Shown here: in pieces, positions 1-10,288 of the stretch
Numbering within the stretch: the stretch's first letter is position 1
How the letters are laid out: each line of letters opens with the position of its first letter
From: Clostridiales bacterium
GTDB taxonomy: Bacteria; Bacillota; Clostridia; Christensenellales; DTU072
Assembly (NCBI GenBank): GCA_012838805.1
Contig: DUON01000002.1
Location: 1-46,040, forward strand
Direction of reading: 5' to 3'
Length of the DNA: 46,040 nucleotides
Translations under genes and position numbers: made by a program
Notes under the pieces: generated by a model
Told to the model about the DNA's origin: nothing
Seen by the model: only the letters and a program-made list of their open reading frames with translations
Databases searched by the model: none

Positions 1-3000
1 CTTATTGTCAACAAAAAGAAAGTGACACTCTCAATAGCCGTGGTGGGAGATGTATATTATGGTGATAACCCGCCGGAGAACTTTACTTTCAATTATAGCG
101 GGCTGGTAAATGGCGACCAAATTTCGGATACTGCCTATACAGATTATTATTATAAAGGCAATGCAGGTAGTTATAACATTTATGTAACAGAAAAGGCGCA
201 TACCAACTATTATGTGGATAATATAGCGTCTCCGAAGGGAACATTTACGGTTAAGAAAAAGCCAATTACTGTTATTATATATGATCAATATATAGATTAT
301 GGAGACAGTATTCCAACCTTCACATATTCTCAGGGCGATCTTGTCTCCGGAGACAGCAATTTAACGCATATAGTGGAAACAGACTATGTTTTGGGAGAAA
401 GCGATTGCGGAAAATATAGCATAACTCCCGTTGACGGTCAAAATAACTTTACTAATTATGATGTTACTTATGTAAATGGAACATTGACCGTATATCAAAA
501 AACGGTAGAACTTACTATAAATGATGAGAATATAGAATATGGCGATGCAATTAATGATTTCTCATTTTCTTATGATGGTGTTGTCTTTAATCAAGAAAGT
601 CTTTTTGACCAAGAATATCAATATGTAACAACCAATTATAATCAATTTGATGATATAGGAACATATCCTTTATATTTTGATTATGGTTATGAGAATCCTC
701 CCGAATATACAAACTATTTTGTAAACAGAAGAGTTGGCATGCTAACAGTTTCACCAAGAAAGTTGAAGATAACGCCTAATGACATAGAGATTGAATACGG
801 CATGCCCAAGCCGACGGAGATTACTTTCAATTTTGAGAATGTTGTAAATGATGATATTTTGACTGCGACGGGCGAGATACTGAATTGTGACGATATTCTT
901 CCCTTGGCGGGCATTTATGACATAGTAGTTACGGGATTTAACGAAACACTATATAAGAACTATACCTGGAATCAATCAGGTATCGGAAAACTTATAGTAA
1001 ACAAGAGGAAAGTTTACTTTACGGTAGACAATATGACAGTCAAATACGGCGAAGAGCTTGGAGAGTTCGTATTTAATGTGACGGGAGTACTGAGTCAAGA
1101 CCATATAGAGTACAGCCTATCCGCCTCGGTAGACTATCAGCCGTTTGTCACCAATGCGGGCACGATTTTGGATATTATAGTTATCAACAGCTATTCGGGA
1201 GAATATCCGAACTATGAGCCAGTTTATCAAAAGGGCGCATTGACCGTAATAAAAGCCGATGCTGTGATAACCGCCGAAGAATATCAATTGGCGCCTTATA
1301 TGGGCTCCAAGGTTTATCCTGTGGCATACCTTAACCATGACGAGGCTTCAATAATTTACAATCCCGACGGAGCCATAATCGTAGCCGAATACACCTTTAC
1401 TTTGACGGCTCCCGCTACCCAAAACTATAACGCACCCGAGCCCAAAACCGTTCTATTAAAGATTGAACAAAGGTATCTTGAAATAAAGGTGCTGGATGTG
1501 TCAAAGGTTTATGGCGAAAGTGACCCCGTATTTGGATATACCGTAAGCGGACTTGCGGAAGGGGATACTCTTGACATTGCATTAAGAAGACAGCAAGCAG
1601 CCGTGAACCATGTGGGAAGCTATGAGATTACTTATAGCAGGTTGGATGTCTATAACGATAACGGCGACAATGTCACCGCATTCTATGACTACAACTACAT
1701 ATCCGCGTATCTTACCATAATGCCTTTTGAACTAACCATTACGGCGCAGTCCAGCTCCAAGATTTATGGAGAGAGCGATCCTGATTTTGAATATACCGTA
1801 TCCCATGCCTTGAAATACAGCGACCGTTTTACAGGCAGACTATCAAGAGAAGCGGGCGAGCATGTGATAGTCGGTGTTTATCAAATAACCATGGGCACGC
1901 TTGCCATATCTGACGGTAATAATGGCTTGAACTATGATATCAATTTCATTAACGACAGCGCTTTCTTGACAATAAATCCAAGAACAATCTATGTGCAAGG
2001 ACACCATAAGAGTAAGGTTTATGGCGAGGACGACCCAGAATTTACTTATGAAATAAGCAGCGGAAGTCTGGTAAACGGCGACTATATTTATGGACAGCTT
2101 GAAAGAGAAACAGGACAGACCGTCAATGAATATCACATACTGCAGGGCAACTTGGCAATAGAGGACGGCAACCAAGGTGAAAACTATATTATGAGATATA
2201 ATATAGGCATATTGACCATAACTCAAAGAGATATCGAGATTTCCGCTTATAACAAGAGCAAGACATATGGCGAACAAGACCCAGAGTTTACATTCAGCAT
2301 AACCAAAGGAAATTTGGTCTATGAGGATGAGTTCTGGGGATACTTGACAAGAGTGACGGGCGAGAATGTCGGAAAATACGCTATTTCCAAAGGCGTCCTT
2401 AGGGTTGCGGATAGCGAAGGCTTTTATAGAGAAGACAACTACAGCGTTACTTTCATAAACGCCGAATTGACTATTACTCAAAGAGAGATTGAAATAATAG
2501 CGGACAACAAGACAAAGATCTATGGTCAGAACGATCCGACATTTACATTTGTTCTTGCGGCGGGAAGCATGGGCTTGGCTTTCTCAGATTACTGGTCAGG
2601 AACGCTGTCCAGAGATATGGGCGAGAATGTTGATAGCTATGTCATCAACCGTGGAAGCCTTGGCATAAATGGTCTATATGACAACGGCAACTATATAATA
2701 ACCTTTAACAGCGGCATATTGACGATAACCAGAAAAGCGATACAGGTTGTTGCAGACGCATCCCAAAGCAAGATATATGGTTTCAGCGACCCGATTCTGA
2801 CATTCCATGTTCCTGACAACGGTCTGGAATTTGGTGACGAGCTTCAAGGGGAATTGACAAGAAGAGCGGGCGAAGATGTGGGATTTTATGAGATATATCA
2901 AAACAATGTGGACAACAACAACAATCCCAATTATGACATAACCTTTGTGAGCAATCTGTTTGAAATAATTCAAAGACCGATTACCATCCAAGCAGACCCC

Positions 3001-6000
3001 AAAGGAAAGGTATACGGTGAAGACGATCCTGAACTTACTTACAGCATCTCCGCAGGAAGCTATGGGCTTGCTTTTGATGACGAGCTTGCGGGAAGCCTTG
3101 AAAGAGAATGGGGAATAAATGTAGGATATTATGACATCTTGCAAGGCAGCGTCACGACCTCAAACAACCCCAATTATCAGATTACTTTCAAATTCCAAGG
3201 CAATGACTTTGAGATAACACAAAGACCCATAACCTTAAGTGCTGATTATATCAATAAGGTTTATGGAGACGGCGATCCCGCATTGACCTATTCAATCGTT
3301 TCAGGCAACCTTGTATATTCTGATAAGGTCTCAATAACCTTGATAAGAGATACAGGCGAAAATGTGGGAAGCTATGAGATAGACCAAGAATATCTTGAGA
3401 TATATAGTGAAAATGACGAGATAATAAGCTTCAACTATCAAATCACATTCATTAAAGGCGAATTTGAAATAACACAAAGGTATTTATACATCAAAGGCGA
3501 CGATTTAAGCAAATCTTACGGTCAAGACGATCCGCCAGTATTTACTTATCAAATAACCCAAGGCGAGCTTGTTTGGGACGACGAGATAGGAGGCGCACTG
3601 ACAAGAGAGCCAGGCAACAATGCTGGAACTTATAAGATACTTATCGGATCATTGACCGCGGGAGAAAATTATAAGATAGTATACACCCATGGCGAATTTG
3701 AGATAATACCTTTGCCCATAAAAATAGTCGCCGACGAACAAGTGAAGACTTATGGAGACCTTGACCCCGAATTTACGCATACCATAACGGCAGGCGAAAT
3801 TATGCCGGGAGATGACCTTGAGATAACATTGTCAAGAGAGAGCGGCGAAGACATCGGAATATATGAAATCACCGTAGGTTCGGTCTCCAACGCCAACTAT
3901 GAAATAAGCTTGGAAAGCGGTCATTTGACAATAATCCCAAGAGAAATCAAAGTATCGGCTGATAGGGTAGAAAAGGTATACGGATTTGAAGACCCTGAGC
4001 TTACTTACATCGTGGAAGAGGGAGAGCTGGCGTTTGACGATACCTTGACCCATAGACTGGAAAGAGTGCTTGGCGAGGATGTAGGAGTATATGCGATAAC
4101 TCTTATTGAAGTAGAAAAGGATAACTATATAATAGACTTTACAGGCAATGACTTTATTATCCACGAGAGACCTATCACTATCCAAGCGGACTACAAAGAA
4201 AAAGTATACGGCGAAGATGACCCCGAATTGACTTATAGCTTTGTTGCGGGCAGTCTTGGACTTGCGTTTGAAGATGAGCTGTGGGGCGAACTGATAAGGG
4301 ATGCGGGAGACTTTGTTGACGAATATATTATACGCCAAGGAAGTATAACAGACGAGAACAATACCAATTACCTAATCACATTCATTGAGGGCGTCTTTAG
4401 TATAACCAGAAGAGATGTGACCGTCACTCCCGACATATTGACGAAATATTATGGCGAAGATGATCCGTTCTTTACTTATACGGTAGGCGAGAACGACCTT
4501 GTATATGAAGATACCCTTGTGGGAGAACTTACAAGAGTATTGGGAGAGAATGTAGGATTCTATCGAATTCTCAACGGAGGTATAACCAATGAGAACAATC
4601 CTAATTATAATATTATCCTAATACCCATAGACTTTGAGATTGAGAGAAGACATATTACGGTCACTCCCGACATATTGACGAAATATTATGGCGAAGGTGA
4701 TCCATTCTTTACTTATACAGTAGGCGAGAATGACCTTGTATTTGACGATACCCTTGTGGGAGAACTTACAAGAGTATTGGGAGAGAATGTAGGGCTTTAT
4801 CAAATCCTCAACGGCTCACTAACCAATGAAAACAACACCAACTATGACATAACCTTGAGCGAGGTATATTTTGAGATTGAGAGACGGCCTATAACCCTCA
4901 CCGCCGACGATATGAGTAAGACTTATGGAGATCAAGATCCTCCTGTATATACTTATCAGCTTAGCGAAAATGCTTTGGTCTTCAATGATGTGCTGCAAGG
5001 TAGGCTTACAAGAGAAGCGGGAGATGTGGTAGGACACTATACCATTCTGCAAGGTGGCATCACCAACGAGAACAACCCGAACTATGATATAACCTATGTG
5101 GAAGCCGATTTTGAAATAATCAGAAGACCCATAGAGCTTCATGCGAATTATCATGAAAAGATATACGGATATCCCGACCCCGTGTTCTCCTATCAAATAA
5201 TCGGAGAAACAGTCCCCGGCGATATGCTGCAAGGTTCGCTGCAAAGAGCGCCCGGAAATAATGTGGGTCGTTATACCATATATCAAGGCACCATAGATAA
5301 TGAGAACAACCCGAACTATGACATTACTTTTAAGGGCAATATACTTATTATCAATCCCAGACCGCTTATTATATTAGCGGATATGATAGAAAAGATTTAT
5401 GGTGAAGAAGATCCCGCTCTTACTTACACATTCCTGCAGGGAAGTCTTGCTTATGAAGATGTCTTGTACGGCTCATTATTCAGACAAGTGGGCGAGGATG
5501 TGGGAAGGTATACAATCAGCGTGGGAGACATAGCTCAGCATCCCGGCAACAGAAATTACAGCATAACCTATCAATATAATTCCTTTGAGATAATACCAAG
5601 ACCCATAACTATTCAAGCTGACCAAAAGAGCAAGGTTTATGGCGAAGCTGATCCCAAGCTTACTTATCAGATTGTTGAAGGGTCACTGGTTGAAGGTGAC
5701 AGCATAAGAGGCTCTTTGGTTAGAATCATTGGAAACGATGTGGGCGAATATGAAATCTTACAAGGAACCGTCAATAACCTTGAAAACGGAAACTATGACA
5801 TCTCCTATATCGGCAACACCTTAGAAATCACGCCAAGACCCATAACAATCACCGTTGACGATGGACTTGAAAAATATTATGGCAATCAAGATCCTGAATT
5901 TACTTATAAAGTAACGGAAGGCAACTTGGCGTACTATGACACCTTGAAAGGAGAATTTATAAGAGATCAAGGCGAACAAGTAGGATTCTATGAAATCTAT

Positions 6001-7767
6001 CAAGGAACAATCAATGAGGATGAGAATCCCAATTATCAAATAACCTTTATAGGAAATTGTTTAGAGATACGAAGAAGACCAATTGTAGTCGCTCCCGCAT
6101 ATCTGAAAAAGATATACGGCGAAGAAGACCCTGAATTGACACATGAAGTAATAGAGGGCGGATTGGTCTTTGACGACGAGCTTGTGGGCGCGATTTATAG
6201 AGAGCCTGGCGAACAAGCGGGCGAGTATGAAATCTATCAGGGAACACTCACTACTGAAAATAACGATAACTATTTGATAACCTATCATCATAGACCGTTC
6301 ATAATCGAAAGGCGTCCCATAGTGCTCACCGCTGAGAGAAGGTCCAAAGTGTACGGAATAGCCGACCCGACATTTGCATATGAAATCACCGAAGGAAACC
6401 TTGTCGGAAGCGATGTACTTGTTGGTCAGCTTAATAGAGAACAAGGCGAGGATGTAGGGGAGTATAGAATAATACACGGCACGCTGAACTTGGACAACAA
6501 CCCCAACTATAACATTATCCTCACTGAGGTATATTTTGAGATAACGCCAAAACTTATTGTTGTGAGCGCCAATTATAGGAGCAAGATATACGGAAACAGC
6601 GATCCCACTCTTACTTATGAAATAACATATGGTGATTTGATTGAAGGAGATGAATTAAGCGGAAGCTTAGAAAGAGAAGAGGGCGAGGCAGTAGGACAAT
6701 ATGAAATCACTTTAGGCACTCTTGGCAATAGAAACTATGACATTATCTTCGAAAGCAATACCTTTGCTATCCATAAGAGACCTTTGACCTTATATGCGCT
6801 TGAACAAACGCATAGGCATGGAGAAATCATAGAGCTTGAAATGGCGTTTGGAATCGAGGGCAATCCCTTAAGTCAGGATATTGAATTAATAAATGAGGCA
6901 GTGAAGGTAGTCACTCCCGCCACATCCGATTCTCCTGTGGGAACATATCCTATTGAAATAGTTCCGTTGTATGATCTTGAGAACTACAGCCTTACCTTCA
7001 TACCGTCCATATTGACTATTATCGCTGGAACTTTCGAGGTCGGAGAAGAAATATGGTTTGAGGATAAGAGAGTTATTTATGACGGAACCGAACACAGCAT
7101 ATTGGCGGGCTGGAATCTTGAGGGCGTGACAGTGACTTATGCCAATAACAGCGGAACCGAAGTGGGAATATACCATGCAACGGCGACTTTCCATAAAGAG
7201 CATTACTTAGATGTCACTCTTAACGCAAGACTTATCATAATGACCAAGCAAATCACCACGACAGAGCCCGTTCCCAGAGGAATAGTGTCCGCCGAGGGAG
7301 GATTCGATCCTCATGTTGTTCCCGTAATCCATCAATCAACCGATGAGAACATACTTACGCTTGCCAACAGCATACTGAATGTGGACCTAAGAGAAGAGGT
7401 TAAGACTATCTTGAACATAAGACTTCAGGCAGACTCAGAGGAAATAGTCCCGTCAAGCACTGTTGAGATAAAATTGCTTATACCGTCGCAAATAGATAAT
7501 TTAGAGTCCCTAAGACTTGTGCATATCACAAGTACGGGTATAAACAATGTGGAATATGTGATAGAGGGCGACTATATCGTATTCTATGGCTATGAGCTTG
7601 GAGACTATGCTTTCATAACTGCACAAGAAGCACCTTCATACGAGAAAACGGCTCAAATCATATTCTATACTTCGACAGGCGCGATTGGTCTAATAGTATT
7701 TGTGATCATCTCCACAGCATTTAGGAAAAAGAAGAAGAGATTAAAGCGCGGTGGAAGATATTTATAA
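1..7767 (+). CDS. Giant MBG/YDG-repeat surface protein, C-terminally membrane anchored (5' partial)
   Basis: The reading frame is open from base 1, so the GTG at 22 lies inside a repeat and is not the start. The visible 2589 codons hold about five divergent N-terminal repeats, one unlike unit, then about 22 canonical repeats (roughly residues 485-2253 counted from base 22). Each is about 80 residues and follows the pattern I-A-x3-K-x-YGExDPxxTY, GDxLxGxLxRExGExVGxY, NPNYxI, FEIxxRP. This matches the MBG/YDG family of bacterial surface repeats. A divergent repeat and a roughly 150-residue domain follow. The protein ends in one hydrophobic helix (about 2544-2566) and a Lys/Arg-rich tail, so the repeats project outside the cell. 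No LPXTG motif is present. By family analogy it is a stalk or adhesin; the ligand is unknown. The signal peptide must lie outside the window. Confidence 0.93.
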   Translation, partial: LIVNKKKVTLSIAVVGDVYYGDNPPENFTFNYSGLVNGDQISDTAYTDYYYKGNAGSYNIYVTEKAHTNYYVDNIASPKGTFTVKKKPITVIIYDQYIDYGDSIPTFTYSQGDLVSGDSNLTHIVETDYVLGESDCGKYSITPVDGQNNFTNYDVTYVNGTLTVYQKTVELTINDENIEYGDAINDFSFSYDGVVFNQESLFDQEYQYVTTNYNQFDDIGTYPLYFDYGYENPPEYTNYFVNRRVGMLTVSPRKLKITPNDIEIEYGMPKPTEITFNFENVVNDDILTATGEILNCDDILPLAGIYDIVVTGFNETLYKNYTWNQSGIGKLIVNKRKVYFTVDNMTVKYGEELGEFVFNVTGVLSQDHIEYSLSASVDYQPFVTNAGTILDIIVINSYSGEYPNYEPVYQKGALTVIKADAVITAEEYQLAPYMGSKVYPVAYLNHDEASIIYNPDGAIIVAEYTFTLTAPATQNYNAPEPKTVLLKIEQRYLEIKVLDVSKVYGESDPVFGYTVSGLAEGDTLDIALRRQQAAVNHVGSYEITYSRLDVYNDNGDNVTAFYDYNYISAYLTIMPFELTITAQSSSKIYGESDPDFEYTVSHALKYSDRFTGRLSREAGEHVIVGVYQITMGTLAISDGNNGLNYDINFINDSAFLTINPRTIYVQGHHKSKVYGEDDPEFTYEISSGSLVNGDYIYGQLERETGQTVNEYHILQGNLAIEDGNQGENYIMRYNIGILTITQRDIEISAYNKSKTYGEQDPEFTFSITKGNLVYEDEFWGYLTRVTGENVGKYAISKGVLRVADSEGFYREDNYSVTFINAELTITQREIEIIADNKTKIYGQNDPTFTFVLAAGSMGLAFSDYWSGTLSRDMGENVDSYVINRGSLGINGLYDNGNYIITFNSGILTITRKAIQVVADASQSKIYGFSDPILTFHVPDNGLEFGDELQGELTRRAGEDVGFYEIYQNNVDNNNNPNYDITFVSNLFEIIQRPITIQADPKGKVYGEDDPELTYSISAGSYGLAFDDELAGSLEREWGINVGYYDILQGSVTTSNNPNYQITFKFQGNDFEITQRPITLSADYINKVYGDGDPALTYSIVSGNLVYSDKVSITLIRDTGENVGSYEIDQEYLEIYSENDEIISFNYQITFIKGEFEITQRYLYIKGDDLSKSYGQDDPPVFTYQITQGELVWDDEIGGALTREPGNNAGTYKILIGSLTAGENYKIVYTHGEFEIIPLPIKIVADEQVKTYGDLDPEFTHTITAGEIMPGDDLEITLSRESGEDIGIYEITVGSVSNANYEISLESGHLTIIPREIKVSADRVEKVYGFEDPELTYIVEEGELAFDDTLTHRLERVLGEDVGVYAITLIEVEKDNYIIDFTGNDFIIHERPITIQADYKEKVYGEDDPELTYSFVAGSLGLAFEDELWGELIRDAGDFVDEYIIRQGSITDENNTNYLITFIEGVFSITRRDVTVTPDILTKYYGEDDPFFTYTVGENDLVYEDTLVGELTRVLGENVGFYRILNGGITNENNPNYNIILIPIDFEIERRHITVTPDILTKYYGEGDPFFTYTVGENDLVFDDTLVGELTRVLGENVGLYQILNGSLTNENNTNYDITLSEVYFEIERRPITLTADDMSKTYGDQDPPVYTYQLSENALVFNDVLQGRLTREAGDVVGHYTILQGGITNENNPNYDITYVEADFEIIRRPIELHANYHEKIYGYPDPVFSYQIIGETVPGDMLQGSLQRAPGNNVGRYTIYQGTIDNENNPNYDITFKGNILIINPRPLIILADMIEKIYGEEDPALTYTFLQGSLAYEDVLYGSLFRQVGEDVGRYTISVGDIAQHPGNRNYSITYQYNSFEIIPRPITIQADQKSKVYGEADPKLTYQIVEGSLVEGDSIRGSLVRIIGNDVGEYEILQGTVNNLENGNYDISYIGNTLEITPRPITITVDDGLEKYYGNQDPEFTYKVTEGNLAYYDTLKGEFIRDQGEQVGFYEIYQGTINEDENPNYQITFIGNCLEIRRRPIVVAPAYLKKIYGEEDPELTHEVIEGGLVFDDELVGAIYREPGEQAGEYEIYQGTLTTENNDNYLITYHHRPFIIERRPIVLTAERRSKVYGIADPTFAYEITEGNLVGSDVLVGQLNREQGEDVGEYRIIHGTLNLDNNPNYNIILTEVYFEITPKLIVVSANYRSKIYGNSDPTLTYEITYGDLIEGDELSGSLEREEGEAVGQYEITLGTLGNRNYDIIFESNTFAIHKRPLTLYALEQTHRHGEIIELEMAFGIEGNPLSQDIELINEAVKVVTPATSDSPVGTYPIEIVPLYDLENYSLTFIPSILTIIAGTFEVGEEIWFEDKRVIYDGTEHSILAGWNLEGVTVTYANNSGTEVGIYHATATFHKEHYLDVTLNARLIIMTKQITTTEPVPRGIVSAEGGFDPHVVPVIHQSTDENILTLANSILNVDLREEVKTILNIRLQADSEEIVPSSTVEIKLLIPSQIDNLESLRLVHITSTGINNVEYVIEGDYIVFYGYELGDYAFITAQEAPSYEKTAQIIFYTSTGAIGLIVFVIISTAFRKKKKRLKRGGRYL
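4421..4900 (+). repeat. Nearly identical tandem repeat pair inside the MBG array
   Basis: Two successive units, beginning near 4421 and 4658, are almost identical at the DNA level with a period of 237 bases (79 codons). Both contain GACATATTGACGAAATATTA followed by the GGCGAA...GATCC block. The other units differ at many bases, so this pair looks like the most recent duplication in the array. Confidence 0.75.
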
Positions 7768-7776
7768 GACTTGAAT

Positions 7777-7806
7777 AAAAAGCCCGCTGGTATCAGCGGG
7801 TTTTTT
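7777..7806. terminator. Bidirectional intrinsic terminator
   Basis: The stem CCCGCTG (7783-7789) pairs with CAGCGGG (7794-7800) around a GTAT loop. TTTTTT follows on the plus strand, and an A run precedes it, giving a T run for leftward transcripts. It separates the convergent MBG gene and metal-transporter gene. Confidence 0.9.
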
Positions 7807-7836
7807 ATATACAAGATAAAAGGCATCAAAGATTTT

Positions 7837-8583
7837 TTAGAATAAAACAAATCCGACCATAATTCCTATAATTATGCCCAAAATACTTAAGTGATGATGT
7901 AATTGGTATGATTGCGGAATAAGTTCGTCTACAACGATATAGACCATAGCCCCTGCAGCAAAGGCAAGAGACGCTCCTATGAAAATAGGCGAAATATTCA
8001 TTATTAAAAGACCGATAGCCGTACCGACTACCATTGTGAGTCCAGCAGCAAGCGAATACAAAATTATTTTCCATAGGGGCATGCCACTTGCTCTTAAAGG
8101 ACACGCTATCGCCAGCCCTTCGGGGATATTGTGCAGACCAATGGCGACGGCTATCATCAAGCCAAGTTCGGGACTTGCCTCAAGACCTGCGCCTATTGCC
8201 AGTCCTTCGGGAATATTGTGCAAAGCAATTCCTATAAGAATAAGGTATCCCGTTCTCTTGTAAGTCATTTGGCATCCGTTTTTTGAGGTGGGGTTCTCTA
8301 TTTGGAGCTCATCGCTTCTGGACATATGGGCATGGGGAAGAAAGGAATCTATTCCGTACATCAAAGCACACCCTAAGGCAAAACCTATCAGGCTTGTTGC
8401 CATATTGCCGTGATGAAGAGATTCGGGCATTAGTTCAAATAAAGATATCGCAGTCATCACGCCGCCCGCAAAGCCTAATAGAATAGACATAAATCTTTTT
8501 CCCGGAACCCCTACAAACAATAATATTAAAGCACCAAGTACTGTTGATAATCCTGCCAATAAACTGTATAACAAGCTTTGCAT
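7837..8583 (-). CDS. zupT: ZIP-family metal (zinc) transporter, ZupT/GufA-like
   Basis: This 248-residue membrane protein belongs to the ZIP family, which imports Zn2+ and sometimes other divalent metals across the cytoplasmic membrane. It has about eight hydrophobic segments. The signature HNIPEGLAIG occurs in one helix, and a second HNIPEGLAIA follows about 30 residues later; in ZIP proteins these motifs form the binuclear metal site. A short histidine-bearing stretch (PHAHM) lies in the central loop. The ATG at 8583 has a purine-rich ribosome site (GGGAGAG) upstream. A good promoter overlapped by a Fur-type palindrome lies at 8618-8654, so metal-responsive repression is plausible. Exact metal specificity cannot be read from the sequence. 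Confidence 0.9.
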   Translation of the reverse strand: MQSLLYSLLAGLSTVLGALILLFVGVPGKRFMSILLGFAGGVMTAISLFELMPESLHHGNMATSLIGFALGCALMYGIDSFLPHAHMSRSDELQIENPTSKNGCQMTYKRTGYLILIGIALHNIPEGLAIGAGLEASPELGLMIAVAIGLHNIPEGLAIACPLRASGMPLWKIILYSLAAGLTMVVGTAIGLLIMNISPIFIGASLAFAAGAMVYIVVDELIPQSYQLHHHLSILGIIIGIMVGFVLF

Positions 8584-8617
8584 TAAGAATCTCTCCCTAT
8601 TTTTACTTATTTATCAA

Positions 8618-8654
8618 TTATGAAAATCATAAAGTAATACTGCTTTTATGTCAA
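8618..8654 (-). promoter_or_regulatory. zupT promoter with overlapping Fur-like operator
   Basis: On the minus strand TTGACA (8649-8654) is followed after 17 bases by TATGAT (8626-8631). The -10 lies inside TTATGAAAATCATAA (8618-8632), a perfect 6-3-6 inverted repeat. Read as 7-1-7 it differs from the classical Fur/PerR/Zur box TTATAATnATTATAA at three positions. A bound regulator would cover the -10. Confidence 0.7.
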
Positions 8655-8832
8655 GTATTTTTGGTTATATCCGAGTTATTATCAATAATTAATACTTTTT
8701 TGTTTTTTAATTGAAAGATGAAAGCATTTAAGAAAGAAAAACGATATTTGGGGTTTTAACAAGCTTGCGTTTATTTTAATGATAGGATACAAAAAATTAC
8801 AAAATAATATTATAAGAGAACAAGAATACAGA
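8655..8832. other. AT-rich intergenic stretch
   Basis: This AT-rich gap lies between the zupT promoter and the end of the LRR gene. I see no open frame, RNA or hairpin terminator. Confidence 0.5.
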
Positions 8833-10281
8833 CTATATGGGCGATATATAACCCCAATTCCAAAGCGGATTCCATTTTTCGTCAGAAGAATAATTTAATT
8901 TCAATTCATTACAGCTATAAAAAGCTCCTCTATCCACATACTTGATGTCTGACAAGTCAAGTTCTTTTAAGCTCACGCAATTTCTAAAGGCAAAAAGACC
9001 TATATATTCCAAATTCTTTGAAAGAGTAAAGTTTTTAAGAGAGAAGCAATTTTGAAAGGTCCAGTTTTCTATTTTTTTTAAACTATTTGGAAGTGTGATT
9101 GTGGTGAGCTCTATGCAGCTGTCAAAAGCGGCATAGCCAAGATAGTTAAGCTGGGTATGGGTAGGTATTGAAAAGCTTTGTAAACTGGTGCAATCCTTAA
9201 AGACATTGTTTCCAATGTATTTGAGCGTGCTGGGAAGACTTACAGATTCTAATGCTTGACATTTAGAAAAGGCGTTGGATTTTATCGTTGACAGCCCTTC
9301 CGAGAAGACTATTTCTTTGATATATTTGGATTCTTCAAACGCGCTTTCGCCTATCGTCTTTACAGAAGAGGGAATAATAACTTTTCTTAAACTATTGTTG
9401 TAAAGGAAAGCGTTGTCGCAAATCTTAACAACGGTGTCGGGAATCTCAAAAACAGAATTCTCTTGACCTTCAATTTGTATTTTTCCTCTTGGGAAATAGA
9501 TAAGTTCGGTCATATCCTTGTTATAGACCACGCCGTCTACGGATTTTAGTTGTTTTGAATCAGGGTGGATATTTACACTCATCAAATTCTCAGTGAAATA
9601 AAACCAACTGGGGTCGATTTGCGAATAGGTTGCGGGTATATTCAAGATAGCGAGTTTATTACATTCGGAAAAAGTCTCTTGGTCAATATTATGTTTTTTT
9701 TCTATTGTAATTGTTGTGGCACTTTCATCTTCAATCCTTAAACGGGGAGCGTTCAAATGCTGAGCTTGAAAATTATAATTGTAGTCTTCTTCTAATGGCA
9801 GGTCATGCTTTAGAGCCCAATACCCTGAAGTATTCTCATAATGTATGAGTAGTACATTGGTTATATATCTATTGCTGTCATAGGTCTTATAGGAAAAAAG
9901 ATATTCCTTATAGGCAGCTTTATCTATATATCTCCGAAAAGTGGAATCGTGTTTGTGTATTATTTCCAAAGTGCTATAATCTATTTTCAATTCCCTTATT
10001 TCAAAATAATCTGGATTGTAGAATATCAATTCTTCATATTCTTTGGAGCCAGGCTCATAAAAGGCTTGAGCCAATAGTTCAACATCCTTGTCGACGTGCG
10101 CTTGAATATAACAATATAAAGCGTGTTCACATTTCTTTTTTATTATAGCATTGGCGATGTTTTGATAAGATATGTCTGATACAAGAAACAGCACTAAAAC
10201 ACATAGTACCGATATAATTATAGCCAGCGCCTTTTTCCTTTTCGACAAAGCTTTGAACTTATTTATTAATTTCCTTATCAT
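8833..10281 (-). CDS. Membrane-anchored BspA-type leucine-rich-repeat protein
   Basis: This 482-residue protein has a basic N-terminus and one hydrophobic helix (about residues 18-40) that acts as an uncleaved signal or anchor. A charged region of about 150 residues without recognised domains follows. From about residue 200 to 470 there are repeated LRR_5 units of the type IPSSVKTIGESAFEES and LPSTLKYIGNNVFKDC, as in BspA-like surface proteins. The repeats should be extracellular and may mediate binding; no ligand can be inferred. The ATG at 10281 has no Shine-Dalgarno, and a promoter -10 ends only seven bases before it, suggesting a leaderless message. No terminator is obvious downstream. 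Confidence 0.88.
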   Translation of the reverse strand: MIRKLINKFKALSKRKKALAIIISVLCVLVLFLVSDISYQNIANAIIKKKCEHALYCYIQAHVDKDVELLAQAFYEPGSKEYEELIFYNPDYFEIRELKIDYSTLEIIHKHDSTFRRYIDKAAYKEYLFSYKTYDSNRYITNVLLIHYENTSGYWALKHDLPLEEDYNYNFQAQHLNAPRLRIEDESATTITIEKKHNIDQETFSECNKLAILNIPATYSQIDPSWFYFTENLMSVNIHPDSKQLKSVDGVVYNKDMTELIYFPRGKIQIEGQENSVFEIPDTVVKICDNAFLYNNSLRKVIIPSSVKTIGESAFEESKYIKEIVFSEGLSTIKSNAFSKCQALESVSLPSTLKYIGNNVFKDCTSLQSFSIPTHTQLNYLGYAAFDSCIELTTITLPNSLKKIENWTFQNCFSLKNFTLSKNLEYIGLFAFRNCVSLKELDLSDIKYVDRGAFYSCNELKLNYSSDEKWNPLWNWGYISPI

Positions 10282-10288
10282 TAGTTAC

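Noticed and set aside
22..24. GTG at 22 as the start of the giant gene
   Set aside because: The frame is open from base 1 and the residues before it continue the repeat pattern; no ribosome site is present.
1843..6477. Long minus-strand open frames opposite the MBG array
   Set aside because: They repeat with the 240-base period of the array, lack ribosome sites and resemble no family; they are mirror frames of the biased codon use.
1474..6780. Regular repeats as a possible CRISPR array
   Set aside because: The period is about 240 bases and entirely coding, with protein-level rather than short exact DNA repeats.
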